From Lithospermum erythrorhizon (Eukaryota; Streptophyta; Magnoliopsida; Boraginales; Boraginaceae): a DNA stretch of 64,000 bases. Location: positions 1 through 64,000 of the forward strand of contig JADFUC010000240.1 in the NCBI GenBank assembly GCA_019722365.1, written 5' to 3'. The notes under the pieces were generated by a model. The model did no database searches. It had not been told where the DNA came from and worked only from the letters and a program-made list of their open reading frames with translations. Numbering within the stretch: the first letter of the stretch is position 1; each line of letters starts with the position of its first letter. This document shows, piece after piece, positions 37,123-48,360 of the stretch. The position numbers were made by a program, and so were the translations under genes.

Positions 37123-37412
37123 GAATCATTATTTTCAACTTTCGAAGTATGTTAAGTAGCCATTAAATCATTATTGTGCTATATTTAATCTGAAGGATGA
37201 TTTACTTAATTAAACTGTCAATCATTGAATCATTTAGGCTTCGCTCAAAGGTTGACAACAATGTAAATTGAAAATTACTATGTTCAATTTAAAATGGTAT
37301 AAAACCCATTTTGTATACTGACAACTTCTTTGTTAATATATAGTCTTTTGAAATGTCACGTTATATAAGTGCGCTACTAGTTCATTTGTTTTGTTTGGGT
37401 TGTCTTTGTCCT

Positions 37413-37857
37413 TCATCCGTCTGCATTATTTTGTCGTTGTCGAATACCGCACTTCGACAAACCAGATTCATCTGCCCGTATTATGCCAAGGATTTAGAAA
37501 ATTCGATTCAGCCATATAGAAAATAGATACGTATAAAATTAAACAACCAAAATAACCTGATTGAAGAGAGTTGCCGGAGTTGCATATTTCTTGATGATTG
37601 TGAAAACCTGGAAAAAAATATAAGTTGAAAACAACATAATAAAAATGACTAGAGAATTCAATATTAATAGGAAACTAACCAGAATTGAGAATAGGACTCG
37701 ATTTAGGTGACGTGGAAAAATCACCAGTAGGTTCATCTTCAATTGCCAATAATTTAATAACAATGTAAAAACTTTTATTAGAAACATCAAAATGAATTGT
37801 GAAACTATTCAAATCATTTTTGAATAAAAACATACCTATCTGTTTCTCTTGATCCAT
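37413..37857 (-). CDS. Candidate small four-exon gene, 62 residues, unknown function
   Basis: Hand-built model on the minus strand: exons 37857-37836, 37736-37680, 37607-37557 and 37471-37413. All three introns (99, 72 and 85 bases) are GT-AG with good context, all are phase 1, and the frame stays open to a TGA, giving 189 coding bases. The product begins MDQEKQIDEPTGDFS and ends in a basic, Gln-rich SKCGIRQRQNNADG; it is hydrophilic with no signal peptide or membrane segment. I do not recognise the family. Intron 1 is 33 codons without a stop, so its retention would also yield an open frame. Exon 3 has an inverted copy at 37,075-37,122. It could be a true small gene, part of a larger gene or a gene fragment. 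The OXS3-like gene is divergent from it, about 650 bp away. Confidence 0.4.
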
Positions 37858-38505
37858 TCGAATTATTATAAGCAGCAATTCAATTACAAACTATTTTGTT
37901 GATTCAAAATGAAATTATGGAACAAATTATGGAGGCCATTATGGAACAAATTTTGTTGTTCTAAACCAAAACGGAAAAATAAAAATTTATAGAAAAAATC
38001 GAAAAAAAATTAGAATAAAACGGAATAAATTGAAATAAAACATCAGGAAATCAAAAATAGGATGAAAAACCTACATAATCAATAGATTTTAAGGGTAAGA
38101 AAATGCTCCATCGAGCAAATGGTGACTCAGAATATGGATGTCTTCAAAACTTAAGCCTTATCTTCTCTCCTTGTAGCATGGAAAAGCCACATTGGTTTGT
38201 TCCAAACCATATAAACCATAGCACGTTACCAATTGTATGTGACACATTTGATAGATAAATACCTTGATGATAAAAGCTCATACTAGTCATCAAATATCAA
38301 ATCTCCCTCCAAACTTCGTTTACAACCACAAATCATCCTAGCTAGATCAAATTAGTAGTACTATATTTAATAATTTCCCAAACACGCATATCATGAGTAT
38401 TATATACGGAGTATATGTTCCCTCTTAGATATAATCACATAAACAAATAAATATTTGAACTTTTGTCCTATATTGTAATTTTTGTAATTCAAAGTAGAGA
38501 TTCCA
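37858..38505. other. Shared divergent intergenic region
   Basis: Lies between the candidate small gene (-) and the OXS3-like gene (+). It is AT-rich. 'tattatatacggagtatat' (38,398-38,416) holds a TATATA about 105 bases upstream of the ATG at 38,506 and is a plausible TATA box for the plus-strand gene. Confidence 0.4.
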
Positions 38506-39217
38506 ATGGCTAAAGCTATTCAAGTGTATCAAGATTCACCCATGAAACAGAATGTAGATTGTGACAGCTTTAATGCTCAAGAATTTATAGAAGTTGGCAG
38601 AAATGATTTTTTCTGGTGCTGTTTTGAATCATGGAGAAGACTCTGATTGCTATCTCACATTATCATCGTTATCATCATCTTGTCCATCATCAGAATTAGA
38701 AGAGGATGCATCATCATCACCTTCATTTAGTCCCCTCTTTCACTTGTGTGAGCTAATGGGCCAACTTCCTATCAAGTGAGTTCACAAGCACAAGTTTATA
38801 TATAACTTACAATTTTTTGTTTCTTGGTTTTGCTTCAAAGTTGTTTTTCATCAAGGTATATAGATTGGATAAGTTGTTTTGACAAAACCATTAATCTAAA
38901 TTATAATTTTACCTATATTGCCAATCTCCATTCTCATATTTGATAATTTGGATATTGTCTCCTTGCGATCGTATTTGAATGATCTAGTTCGACTTTTATT
39001 TGATAACAGAATTTTCAAAATTTAAGTTATAATTTTAGTTATCTAATTATTCATTATATTTTTGGGTATGAGCAGGAGAGGTCTTTCAAAGTACTATGAT
39101 GGAAAGTCAGAATCTTTTACATCATTGGCAAGTGTGGGAAATCTTGAAGATATTGTCAAGAAGGGAGCTCTTGTAGTCAAAGAATCAAGTCTTGTAGAAG
39201 TAATGGATGGGGTTTAG
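38506..39217 (+). CDS. OXIDATIVE STRESS 3 (OXS3)-like protein, two exons, frame break in exon 1
   Basis: Exon 2 (39,076-39,217) joins exon 1 (ending 38,775) by a GT-AG intron in phase 2, producing [19 protein letters not shown] followed by [12 protein letters not shown]. This motif, after a Ser/acidic-rich tract ([19 protein letters not shown]), is the signature of plant OXS3-like nuclear proteins, linked in Arabidopsis to tolerance of heavy metal and oxidative stress. The motif frame opens at an internal ATG (38,594, 107 residues). An ATG at 38,506 starts a frame in which the residues up to 38,606 read sensibly but shift out at a T6 run (38,607-38,612); one base fewer would give about 136 residues. 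Either the true start is 38,594 or the run is a sequencing error or real frameshift. Family call is firm, start is not. Confidence 0.8.
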
Positions 39218-39647
39218 ATGATTGCCGAAAATATGGTCCAAAAGCTACCATAACAAAAAGGAATTAAGCCAATTCAAAGAGATCATTTTTATCTACTAGA
39301 GATACTTCTATTGCTAGTTGTAGGTCTTCCTTATTCATGAAAGAAAAATTTCTAAGAACCCTTAAATGATTAGCTTTATTGGATATTTGATGAAGAAAAA
39401 AGTTGTGAACGTTATGTTTTCTTGAAATACTTAAGAAATAATGATTATAGTCAGAACTATAATTACAAGGGGTGCAAATAAGTTAACAAAATGAATCTTC
39501 AAAAACTTGCAACAATTCAATTTAAGTGACATATCCTCTCAGCACTATTACATTCTATCCCCAACTGATTGATTCTAAAAAGGCATTGCAAGCTAGACCT
39601 TTTATCATTTATGTCACAAAGATCACTTAGATATTCTCATGAATTAA
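39218..39647. other. Convergent 3' intergenic region
   Basis: About 430 bases between the stops of the OXS3-like gene (+) and the IQD gene (-), so both 3' UTRs must lie here. Nothing else recognised. Confidence 0.6.
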
Positions 39648-42047
39648 TTAGGAATAATAGTCTTTCACTTGCTCATTGACAAAATCACTGGACCTACCTA
39701 ATTTTCCACCGACAACATTCTTGAAATTGATTACTTCTTGAGCATGTGAACATGATCTTTGCCTTCTAAGACCACTTAGAGTACTTCTTGATTCCATTTT
39801 CTCAAGTGAAAGCCTCCTTCTAGAGGGTGGTTCTTGCCTTTGCTTTGGAGCACTTTGGGACCTCAACTTAGCCTTGAATGATTGTGTACTAGCCATATAA
39901 CTTGGGACTAAATTCTTGTTGATGTTCCCCAAATACCCATCCACACAGACACTTTTAGTAGGGGTCAGAGGTGCATTAGAAACACAAGAATTTCCAAAAC
40001 ATGGGGTGGTTTGGGCTGTGGAGAGTCCACATTCGTTACCCGCTGCCAACATATGTTCGTCTGATTCAAAGGATTGGTTGAAATTCCAACGATCAGGTGT
40101 TGGCAGGCGTGGTGCATTCCGACATAGGAGTGGACAGGATTTTGTGTGGTTGTGTAATAAATCATCACATTGCTCACTCACAGATGACTTGGTCCTGTTT
40201 CTAGATTTAGGCCTAACTGTATCTACCTCAACAATTTTAGGCCATTCATCAACATCCTTCATCACATTACTAATCTCAAACGACGCAGAGAGCCTTCTGC
40301 TATGCCTGGGAATGACTCTGTGCTCAACTCTTACATCATCACAATTTTCCTGAAAATTGGGGATATTTGTTAAAATAGTCAATTCAAGATCATTTGCATA
40401 AACATGGTAAAAAGTACATTTCTAGCACTCAAATAAATAGAGTAACTAAAAACAAAAAGTACCATGATTGATGCACGTTTGAGTTTTAATACTTACATAT
40501 TGACAAAAAGACACCAATTAGTCTATTTTGATTAGGAGTTATTCACCAAAACCAATCACCAAAATAAAGAAAATTCAATTATGAAGGAAAAAAAGTACCC
40601 AAACTTGAAAAAACGGTAATCAGACTATAGAGAACCAAAATCCTTACCAAAGATTTCCTTGGTTGAGATTGTGGGGGGCACTCTTCATGGTTGGGGATAA
40701 GCCCTCTGCATTTTTGGGCATGGGCGTCCATTTGAGCTCTGCTTAAAGCTTTCATAATCACTACTGTTGCATGGGTTTGTTTCCTTGCCAAAAATCCTCT
40801 AACAATTGCTTGTAGCTTCACCACCCCCCTCAATGCCTTGAGTGCTTTTCTTGCCTATGATTCACATAGCATAAAAAATACACCAAATTTGTTTACATTA
40901 TTTAAAAATTTACTTACCTATACCAAGAATTGAGTTGCAAAAATAATGGGTTTTGGAGAGAAACAAATACTACTACTCACCTCCGTCGCCCAAGATTGTC
41001 AGGTTTATTTTTGATAGTCAAAATTAACACACTTTTATCTCTAATCAAAGCGCACATAAAAATGATTTGAATCAAAATTATAATATTAATGATAAAATAT
41101 TTTAACCTACTTTATTTTAATATATTTTTAACAAAATATCTTACCTCAATAGATGATTGTTTAAATAGAAATTGTTTATTAATGAATAGTGAAAAATATA
41201 TTGAGATTGTAAAATTTACGTTGGAATTTTAAAAATGTATATTAAAAATAAACTGATATTGTGTGAAAAAGAAAATGCCTCCATCCCTCTCTTAATCTAA
41301 GGATCATTTTCCAAAAATATAAATCCTTTTTTTGGTTCTCATTTTATCAAATTAAGTAAGAAAATATGAATGGAAAATTTTTGTTTGTGAGATATATTTG
41401 AATTTTCCTTTAAACTTTGTACAAAATTAAATGGATGTTAGATAAATGAATGGAGGGAGTACATTGTTTAAATAATCATGTATTTTGAGTAAAATATCAT
41501 TAAAATTCAAAATTGATTAAAATTGAAAATTGAACATTTCATAGATGCAGAAAATAATTAACTAAATTGTGTGGCACTCAAATTCTCATAAAAAAATATC
41601 AAAATTGAACAAAAGATTGCATTTATCTTGAACTATACAATAATTAACACTGAAATTTGTTACCAGGAAACTACGGAAAACAGTTTGAATCTTGACTGCT
41701 GCCATATTTTCCTTGCAACCATTGAGCATGGCACCTCTACCTTGACTACTCAATCGCACCACCGCAGCAGCCGCCTGAGCCGCCGCAACAGCAGCATCAG
41801 CCGCCGCCGCTGTTGCTGCAGCCACTGCTATAGCCTGTTTCCTTTGTTCACTATCAGACTCATTATCATCTTCATAAAATGATCTCAGCCATGCAGCCTC
41901 TGCAGGGGTCATGTCTGGTGGCATAATCTTTAGATTCTGACTCAACCCACATGAATTATTCAAAGTGGTAGCTCTTTTTTCTGATAGATTCTCCTTCTTT
42001 TTGTTCATACCAAACAACCCTTTTAACCATCTTGTTGCTCTACCCAT
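39648..42047 (-). CDS. IQ67-domain (IQD) calmodulin-binding protein, three exons
   Basis: Minus-strand exons 42047-41664, 40854-40648 and 40349-39648, both introns GT-AG and phase 0, give 430 residues. The N-terminus MGRATRWLKGLFGM is the IQD start motif. The IQ67 region spans about 115-180: KIQTVFRSFL at the exon 1 end joins ARKALKALRG at the exon 2 start, then VVKLQAIVRGFLARKQ. An intron cutting the first IQ motif in phase 0 is a hallmark of the family. The C-terminus holds PSYMASTQSFKAKLRSQSAP (about 346-365), the DUF4005 motif, and basic Ser/Arg-rich sequence. An Ala-rich helix (about 75-105) precedes the IQ region. IQD proteins bind calmodulin and act as scaffolds at microtubules, membrane or nucleus. 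The ATG at 42,047 is chosen over one at 42,065 because of the conserved start motif. Confidence 0.93.
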
Positions 42048-42156
42048 ATTTTGTTGATTTTTCAAGAGTTGATAATAATGCTTCTAAAAAATGAAGTTGT
42101 GGTAGCTAAACATGTGGGTGAGAAATGTTGGAGACAGATAGAATGGAAATGTCACT

Positions 42157-42165
42157 GTATATATC
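42157..42165 (-). promoter_or_regulatory. Probable TATA box of the IQD gene
   Basis: 'gatatatac' on the minus strand lies about 115 bases upstream of the ATG at 42,047, placing the start site near 42,130 and the leader at about 80 bases. Inferred from sequence and distance only. Confidence 0.4.
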
Positions 42166-42272
42166 AAGAGAATCTAAGTGGTTCTTTGCTTGGAGATTCT
42201 ACATATAGTATAGGGTGCAGCTTTATTCTGTAGACTGTATATCTGCAAAGTGCTTAGCCTAAAAGCAAAAAT

Positions 42273-42398
42273 AACAGGAAATTAGGAGTGATATCGCTCA
42301 TTATAGGCGCCCCGCTTGCCTAGTCCCTCAGCCAACAGAGGAGGTAAACCGGGATGTGCCCCTCAGGACTGGGGCTTGCCAAACAGGAAATTAGGAGT
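42273..42398. mobile_element. 92-bp GC-rich insertion with 17-bp target duplications
   Basis: 'aacaggaaattaggagt' occurs exactly at 42273-42289 and 42382-42398. Between them are 92 bases much richer in GC than the surroundings ('cgccccgcttgcctagtccc', 'ctcaggactggggcttgcc'). Long exact duplications point to target-primed reverse transcription, as for a SINE or processed RNA, but no A-tail or clear Pol III boxes are visible. It sits about 230 bases upstream of the IQD start codon. Confidence 0.65.
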
Positions 42399-42964
42399 AT
42401 ATGCCAAAGGAAAGGTTTCAAACTTTAAAGAGATGGTTTGGTCTAATATTCTGTGGATTATGAAAATGTGATGGAACAGCTCCAATCTTGGGTACTTCTT
42501 GTTTGCAGAAAGTTTGAAAACATAGGTACATGTACATGGATAGTAGTTGTACTACTTTGTTTGGAGACTAAAATATGGTCCCTTAGTCAGTGTGGATGCA
42601 AAACTTATTTTAGGTTATTTCACTAGTTTAATTTCATCCTGCAACATCAACTTTCTTTCAAGGATAATTTGATGTTGTGTGTTATCTTATGAGTTTATTT
42701 TTTAATCTGCTTTGAGATTAGTTTTTGTGTTTGTCATATCTTTTTTGTCGTATGTCTTTAAATTTATTTTTTGTCTCAAATGCCCCACAGACTTAATTTT
42801 ACGCATTTAACGATATAAATTCATTAAATATATAAAATATCTATTTTACCCTTAATTACAAATTTCCTAAATGTTACACTTGAAAATAGATGTACATTTT
42901 AAAATACATGAATATAAGATATTCAAGTAGTACATTTAAAAATACCTTATTAAAATGTAAATGT
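42399..42964. other. AT-rich intergenic DNA upstream of the IQD gene
   Basis: No gene or recognisable element. Confidence 0.5.
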
Positions 42965-43480
42965 ATTTCTTGTAAGTATTTATCTTTAAACATTTAATTT
43001 GAGATAATAAATGAAATGGTATCTATTTACGTAAATTTATAAGAAATTATACTTTTGATTTATATTCTAGTAATTTGCTCATAGTTATCTGATCCCATAT
43101 AATTTTTTAATAATATAAATTTAATTATAGATTTAAAGAATTTTGTTTACTATCTCTTTCTTGGTTTTTATTATTGAATAAAATATGCATTATGTAATTT
43201 ATTTATTGTTAGAAAACACTATTTTATTTCTTTTAATAAAAAATACACCTTATGTTATTTTATTTATTGTTAGAAAACATCACTTCTCAATTGATAAGTA
43301 GTATAAATTATTCATAATTCTAATATTGAATTTTATTTTATGTATTCATTTTAGCATATTTTGATTGATGATTGATGATTGATTCAATAATATTTGCACA
43401 AAACTGAATAATATCGAGACATTTTTATAAAATTCTCTCAATTTTAGCCACATGAGAAGGAAACAACCAAAGAGGTCCAT
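42965..43480 (+). repeat. Dispersed AT-rich repeat, inverted partner at 14,397-14,930
   Basis: Aligns to the reverse complement of 14,397-14,930 along its length. Ends 'aaccaaagaggtc', the counterpart of 'gacctctttgactg'. It contains an internal near-repeat of its own ('ttatttattgttagaaaaca(c/t)' at 43,198 and 43,260). Non-coding. Confidence 0.6.
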
Positions 43481-44592
43481 AGCATTGGAGTAATGGGTTT
43501 TTTCTTTTTTTTTTTCAGGAGGAGAATGTTTTATAAGTCCTACATAGATCGAGCCGAGATCTACCGTATGGAGGCTTGGGGTGATACTTAATTAAATTTA
43601 GAAGTCTTGGTTCGCATTAGATGTCACTTGTATGAATATGAAATATTCGAAATGAATTATATTGAAAATCGATGAAATAAAGATGATATCTATAACTTTA
43701 AGAGCCTCTCTTGGCAATAATTTTTAAATAAAGTTAAGCTGATAGTATATATGTGATTAATATTAGTTGATATGAAAATTTTAAAATTTGACACAAATAA
43801 CCTTTTAACATAAAAAGGTCTGAAGTCATTGAATAGAAATGAGGTCACCAGAGTTTGTATATCGAATGTTCGTGATAAAGTAAATTATATACCTATAATA
43901 AACATATTCATGCATGTTTTTTTAGACTATAATGTCGATGAATTATATATTATGTCCCAAATCTTTGAAAAAAACCATTAATGATAATAATTATATTGTT
44001 GTTTGTAGTGGTCTTCAATATACAATAATCGAGTAATTAGTGATTTCAATAGATGCTTGGCAAAGAAATTACGATTGAGAAGAGTTCTTGATTCTTCTGA
44101 TAATGAAATCTTAAATATTATATTTATGAGATTTCCCTAAACTCTACAAGAGATAATACATTTTTTAGTTCACTTCTACTATGATCGTCTCAACATAGAT
44201 TCTTGCAGATTTGTAATTGCACTTCTTGTTACAAATGGATTCTTTGATTGAAATGTATTTGTAAAGTTTAAAATCAAGTGTTTCTCTTTGTCTTCCATTT
44301 TATTGCCTTGGATGATTTTCAGTTTGATTAAGAGTTACACCTGTCTAGTAGTTGTTTTTGTGTTTTTAATGAAGTAAGCTAGTTTATTCATTTTTATATA
44401 AAAGGTTGTTCATATATGATTATTGACCATTCTTTACCATAAAAAGTTTGTTGGTTTATATCCACAGTAAATTGCATAGTTTCAAGTACTCGTATGTATA
44501 TGATTTATGTTTGAATTGTTGGCTATGTTTGGTGAGGTATGGTGTTTAATTTGTTTGTGTAATTAAAGATTCATATTTTGTAGTAAGTAATT
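43481..44592. other. Region 5' of the CACTA transposase
   Basis: No gene seen. It probably includes the 5' part of the CACTA element, but I did not find a CACTA terminal motif. 43,535-43,590 ('cctacatagatcgagccgagatc') is a GC-richer island of unknown origin. Confidence 0.4.
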
Positions 44593-47300
44593 ATGGATCG
44601 AAATTGGATGATTGCCTATGTCGTTTGTCCACAAAATATGAAAATAGTGTGAAAAGAGTTTGTGAGTTTGCTCTAATAAATGTAAAGAGATGAAAAGTTC
44701 AATTCCAATGTCCTTTGGAAGTGTTTAAATCTGAGTACAGTAGATGAGGATGAACTAGAAGAACATTTGATATGTAATGACATAGATACAAACTACACTT
44801 ATTAGACAAACCATGTTGAGATGAAAGTTGATTCTAGGTCCACTCGATTTAAGTTTGATAGTGGACACGATGAGAGTGTGAACGTAGGCGTAAGGGATAA
44901 TGTAGAAGAAATACCAAGGGTATTAGAGGAAGATTTGATTGATCATCCTGAATTATTGGAGAGGTTAAAAGATGATGCAGAGAAACCTTTGTGGGATGGA
45001 TGTAAGTTTACCAAATTAGATGCAGTTATTACCTTGTACAATTTAAAAGCCAAACATGGATGGGTGATTCTCTCCTGAGACCTATTGAGTAAGGTTAAAG
45101 AATTGTTACTTGATGATAATGTGTTGCCTCGAAGAACTTATGATGCAAAACAAATTACTCGAGTTCAATTGGGTTGAAATACTAGGATACGTGCATGTGA
45201 GCGATTGCATATTATTTTAGAAAAAGGAATATGCATCATTGAAAAAAGAATGTCCACCCCAATTAATGCTTCCCAAAATTTGTAAGAAGAGAATCTACGA
45301 TCAAAGTGATGTATTATTTCCATACATACCTAGACTTCGAGGCGCATGTAGTGTCGATTGTCTGGAAGAAATTAACTGGCATTTCGATGAAGGGTAAAGA
45401 TGGAAAGCTTAGGCGTCCTGCGGATCTTGGCGTCGATCAGACTTTTGATTCTAAGTACCGGAATTTGCGTAGGAACCTAGAAACTTACGGTTTTATTGTC
45501 ATCGAGATAGAATGAATCCTCATGGAATTAGGTATCTCGTAGTATTACATGACATTAGTTTTGGCAATATATAATTTACACGCCTTGGCTATATGAAAGC
45601 GTAAATGGCCCAGATGTTGTCTACAACGATATATGGACCTAAACAACACGCTTGATATTGATGTATATGCGGCACCTTTAATTGAAGATGTGAAGTTGTT
45701 GTTGTGGGGAAAGGGTGTAGATGTATATGATGGGTTAAGAAAAGATAACTTCAATTTGAGGGCTATGTTGTTTGGAACAGTGAATGACTTTCCTGCTTAT
45801 GGAAATTTATCTGGATATAGTGTAAAAGGACAATATGCATGCCCCAAGTGTGAAGATCAAACTGACTTTGTTCGATTAGAACATAGTAAAAAAGAGGTTT
45901 ACATGGGGCATCGTAGGTTTTTACCGAAGGAGCATGGATATAGGAGGCGGCTTGATGTTTTGTGAAAATATGAAAATCGTGGACCTTCTCCTAGTTTAGC
46001 TGGCCAAGAGGTATTTGATAAGGTGAAAGGCTTGCAAATTCCATTGGGAAGGAAAGTTCCCTAAGTCGGTACCATCTAGAGGGGTTTTTAAGAGTGCACA
46101 ATTTTATGGGAGTTGACTTATTGGAAGGATTTAGCTATGAGACATTTCATAGACCTTATGCATCAAGAGAAAATATCACTGAAAGTTATGTATCTACATT
46201 ATTAGGTACAAAGGGTAAAACAAAAGATACAGAGAATTCGAGGAAGGACTTGATACAATTAGGAATAAGAGAAAAATTGAGACCCGTAAAAGATGGATGC
46301 AAAACATATTGCACCCCAGCTATGGGTACTCTTAGTAACAAGGAAAAAAGTTTATGTCGGACTCACGAGATCGGGTTAAAGGTTCTGAGGGTTATTCATC
46401 AAACATGAAGTCTAGTTTCGTTAAAAGATTCAAAGATGAAGGTGTTGAAGTCACATGATTGTCATATCCTCATGGAGAATTTGATTCCAATGGCAATATG
46501 GTCTATTACCTAAGAATGCACGTGTAACAATTAAAAAGTTATGTTTATTCTTCAAGACTATTTGTAGCAAGGTGATTGATCCTAATAAATTACCAATTTA
46601 CAAATTTGAAATTGTTGAGATGCTTTGTAATTTGAAATGTATTTTCACGAATCTTTCTTTGATATTATGGTGCCAACGGCAGTTCATTTAGTTGAGAGTT
46701 TATAGAAGAGTGTGGGCCACCGACATGAGGTGGATGTACTCTTTGAAAGGTATATGAAATTTTTGAAGGGATATGTCAAAAATAGAACTTCATTTAGAGG
46801 GTTGTATCGTGAGAGAGTGCCCAATGGAAGAAGCTGTGAAATTTTGCACTGGTATATGACAAATTTAGAGAACATAGGTCTTCGGTACCTAAATAAAGTA
46901 CTAGTAATGGGGTAAGTGAAGGAATATGTGGGAAGCAATTGATAGTTGTAGAAGGACTGAAGTTGGAACAAGCGCACTTGTACATCCTAAACAACACAGA
47001 TGAGGTTAGATCATACATTGACATGCATAAAGTACTACTTGAAGAAGACAATCCAGGCAGGGGAGCGGGGTGGCTTGCGAAGGAGCACAATCGTACTTTC
47101 GTTTCTTGGTTTGAAAATCATGTGGCTAAACAGTTAAATGTAAATGCTAACTCTGTTTCAGATACAATCAAATGGCTTCGAGGATCATGCACGTTTTTCG
47201 TATAGTTCCTACACTGTCAATGGGTACACGTTCTACACCAAAGAACAAGATGAAAAGAGGTCTATGCAAAAGCAGTGGAGTCGCTTGTAGCCGATGAGCT
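44593..47300 (+). pseudogene. CACTA (En/Spm) TNP2-type transposase, decayed
   Basis: Shifting frames follow the TNP2 order. N-terminal transposase-associated domain MDRNWM...GIDTNYTYW (44,593-44,805); then DAEKPLWDGCKFTKLDAV and LYNLKAKHGW (44,975-45,063); YFPYIPRLRG (45,315-45,345), WHFDEG (45,377), a decayed PEF..EPRNL (45,455-45,480); IDVYAAPLIEDVKLLLWGKG, FNLRAMLFGTVNDFPAYGNL and GQYACPKCEDQT (45,650-45,870); YMGHRRFLPK; the DUF4218-like HNFMGVDLLEG and YMKFLKGYVKNR (46,095-46,790); WFENHVAKQL..VSDTIKWL and TVNGYTFYTKEQDE (47,100-47,250), a DUF4216 start. It ends near 47,300 where a chromovirus begins. The transposase would cut and join CACTA termini; this copy has many stops and cannot. 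Confidence 0.85.
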
Positions 47301-47339
47301 GAAATCACAAATGCTAAAGACATAAGCTTCGATTTATAC

Positions 47340-47700
47340 CACGAATAACCATGGTGTGATGATTGAACATATAGAGGTAGATCTATTACCCTTTGAATTA
47401 GTGAATTTTGACTTAATTTGGGAATGGATTAGTTTGGGAAAACATCATCTTTGTAATAAATTGTCACCGTAAGGAAATTGTGTTCTGTACGATAGGCTTT
47501 GAATTCTACAGTTGTCGGGGATATAGAGTTTTACCATCTTGTTTGATTTCGGTGGCTGTAAGTTATTGAACAAAGGGATGTATTAGGTATTTGGGGGTAT
47601 GTAATGGATTTGAAGAAAGATGAGCCCTAAGCGAAAATATCCAGTTATTGAGAAGGGTGAGATGTGTTTCGAAGATTTGCCGGGAGACTACCTCGAGCAG
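47340..47700 (+). pseudogene. Protease-RT linker of chromovirus element C (5' truncated)
   Basis: VDLLPFELVNFDLI (about 47,377-47,420) is the segment between protease and RT. The 5' LTR, gag and protease active site are absent, so the left boundary is a deletion junction with the CACTA sequence rather than a clean insertion. Confidence 0.7.
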
Positions 47701-48360
47701 AGAGGTGAATTTTTAAAGTTAGTAATTTGCCGGGAGCGGCTCGGATATCTATGGCACAAATGCGAGAATGGCTCAGCGAGTTGAAAGAGTTGAACACGCA
47801 GTTGCAGGAGTTGTTGGAAAAGGGATTTATAAGGCCGAGTTATTCTCCATGGGGTGCTCCAGTATTGTTCGTCAAGAAGAGGGATGGAACGATGAGGCTT
47901 TGTATTGATTACCGACAGTTGAACAAAATGCCTAAAAATGGGTACCGTTACGGGAATTGATGAACTTTTAGATCCAACTGAGGGATGCAAAGGTCTTTTC
48001 AAAAATTGATTTGAGGTCTGGATATCACCAATTGAGGATTAAGGAAGATGATATATCAAAATCAGCCTTTCGAACAAAATACGGGCACTATAAGTTCTTG
48101 GTGATGCCGTTTGGTTTGACAAATGCACCAACAACTTTCATGGACCTGATGAACCGTGTTTCGTGAGTTCTTGGATAAGTTTGTGGTTGTATTCATTGAC
48201 GACATCTTAATCTATTCCAGGAGTGAGTTGGAACATGACGAACATTTGAGAAAGTATTGAAATATTACAGATGCAAATAGAAGTTATGCATAAAGTTTTC
48301 AAAGTGCGAATTTTGGTTGGGAATGTATAATTCTTAGGTCATGTCATCTCGAGTGAAGGT
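47701..48360 (+). pseudogene. Reverse transcriptase of element C
   Basis: [51 protein letters not shown] and [12 protein letters not shown] (47,727-47,930), then [18 protein letters not shown] (47,998-48,050), [17 protein letters not shown] (48,068-48,118) and [17 protein letters not shown] (48,194-48,243). The catalytic IDD pair is intact, but frameshifts occur at about 47,950 and 48,165, so the enzyme is dead. Confidence 0.88.

Noticed and set aside
37539..37790. 83-codon hydrophobic minus-strand frame
   Set aside because: It runs through introns of the proposed spliced small gene in a different frame and has a low-complexity Leu/Ile/Phe composition.
39916..40353. 145-codon frame antisense to the IQD gene
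   Set aside because: It mirrors IQD exon 3, which has a clear family match on the other strand.
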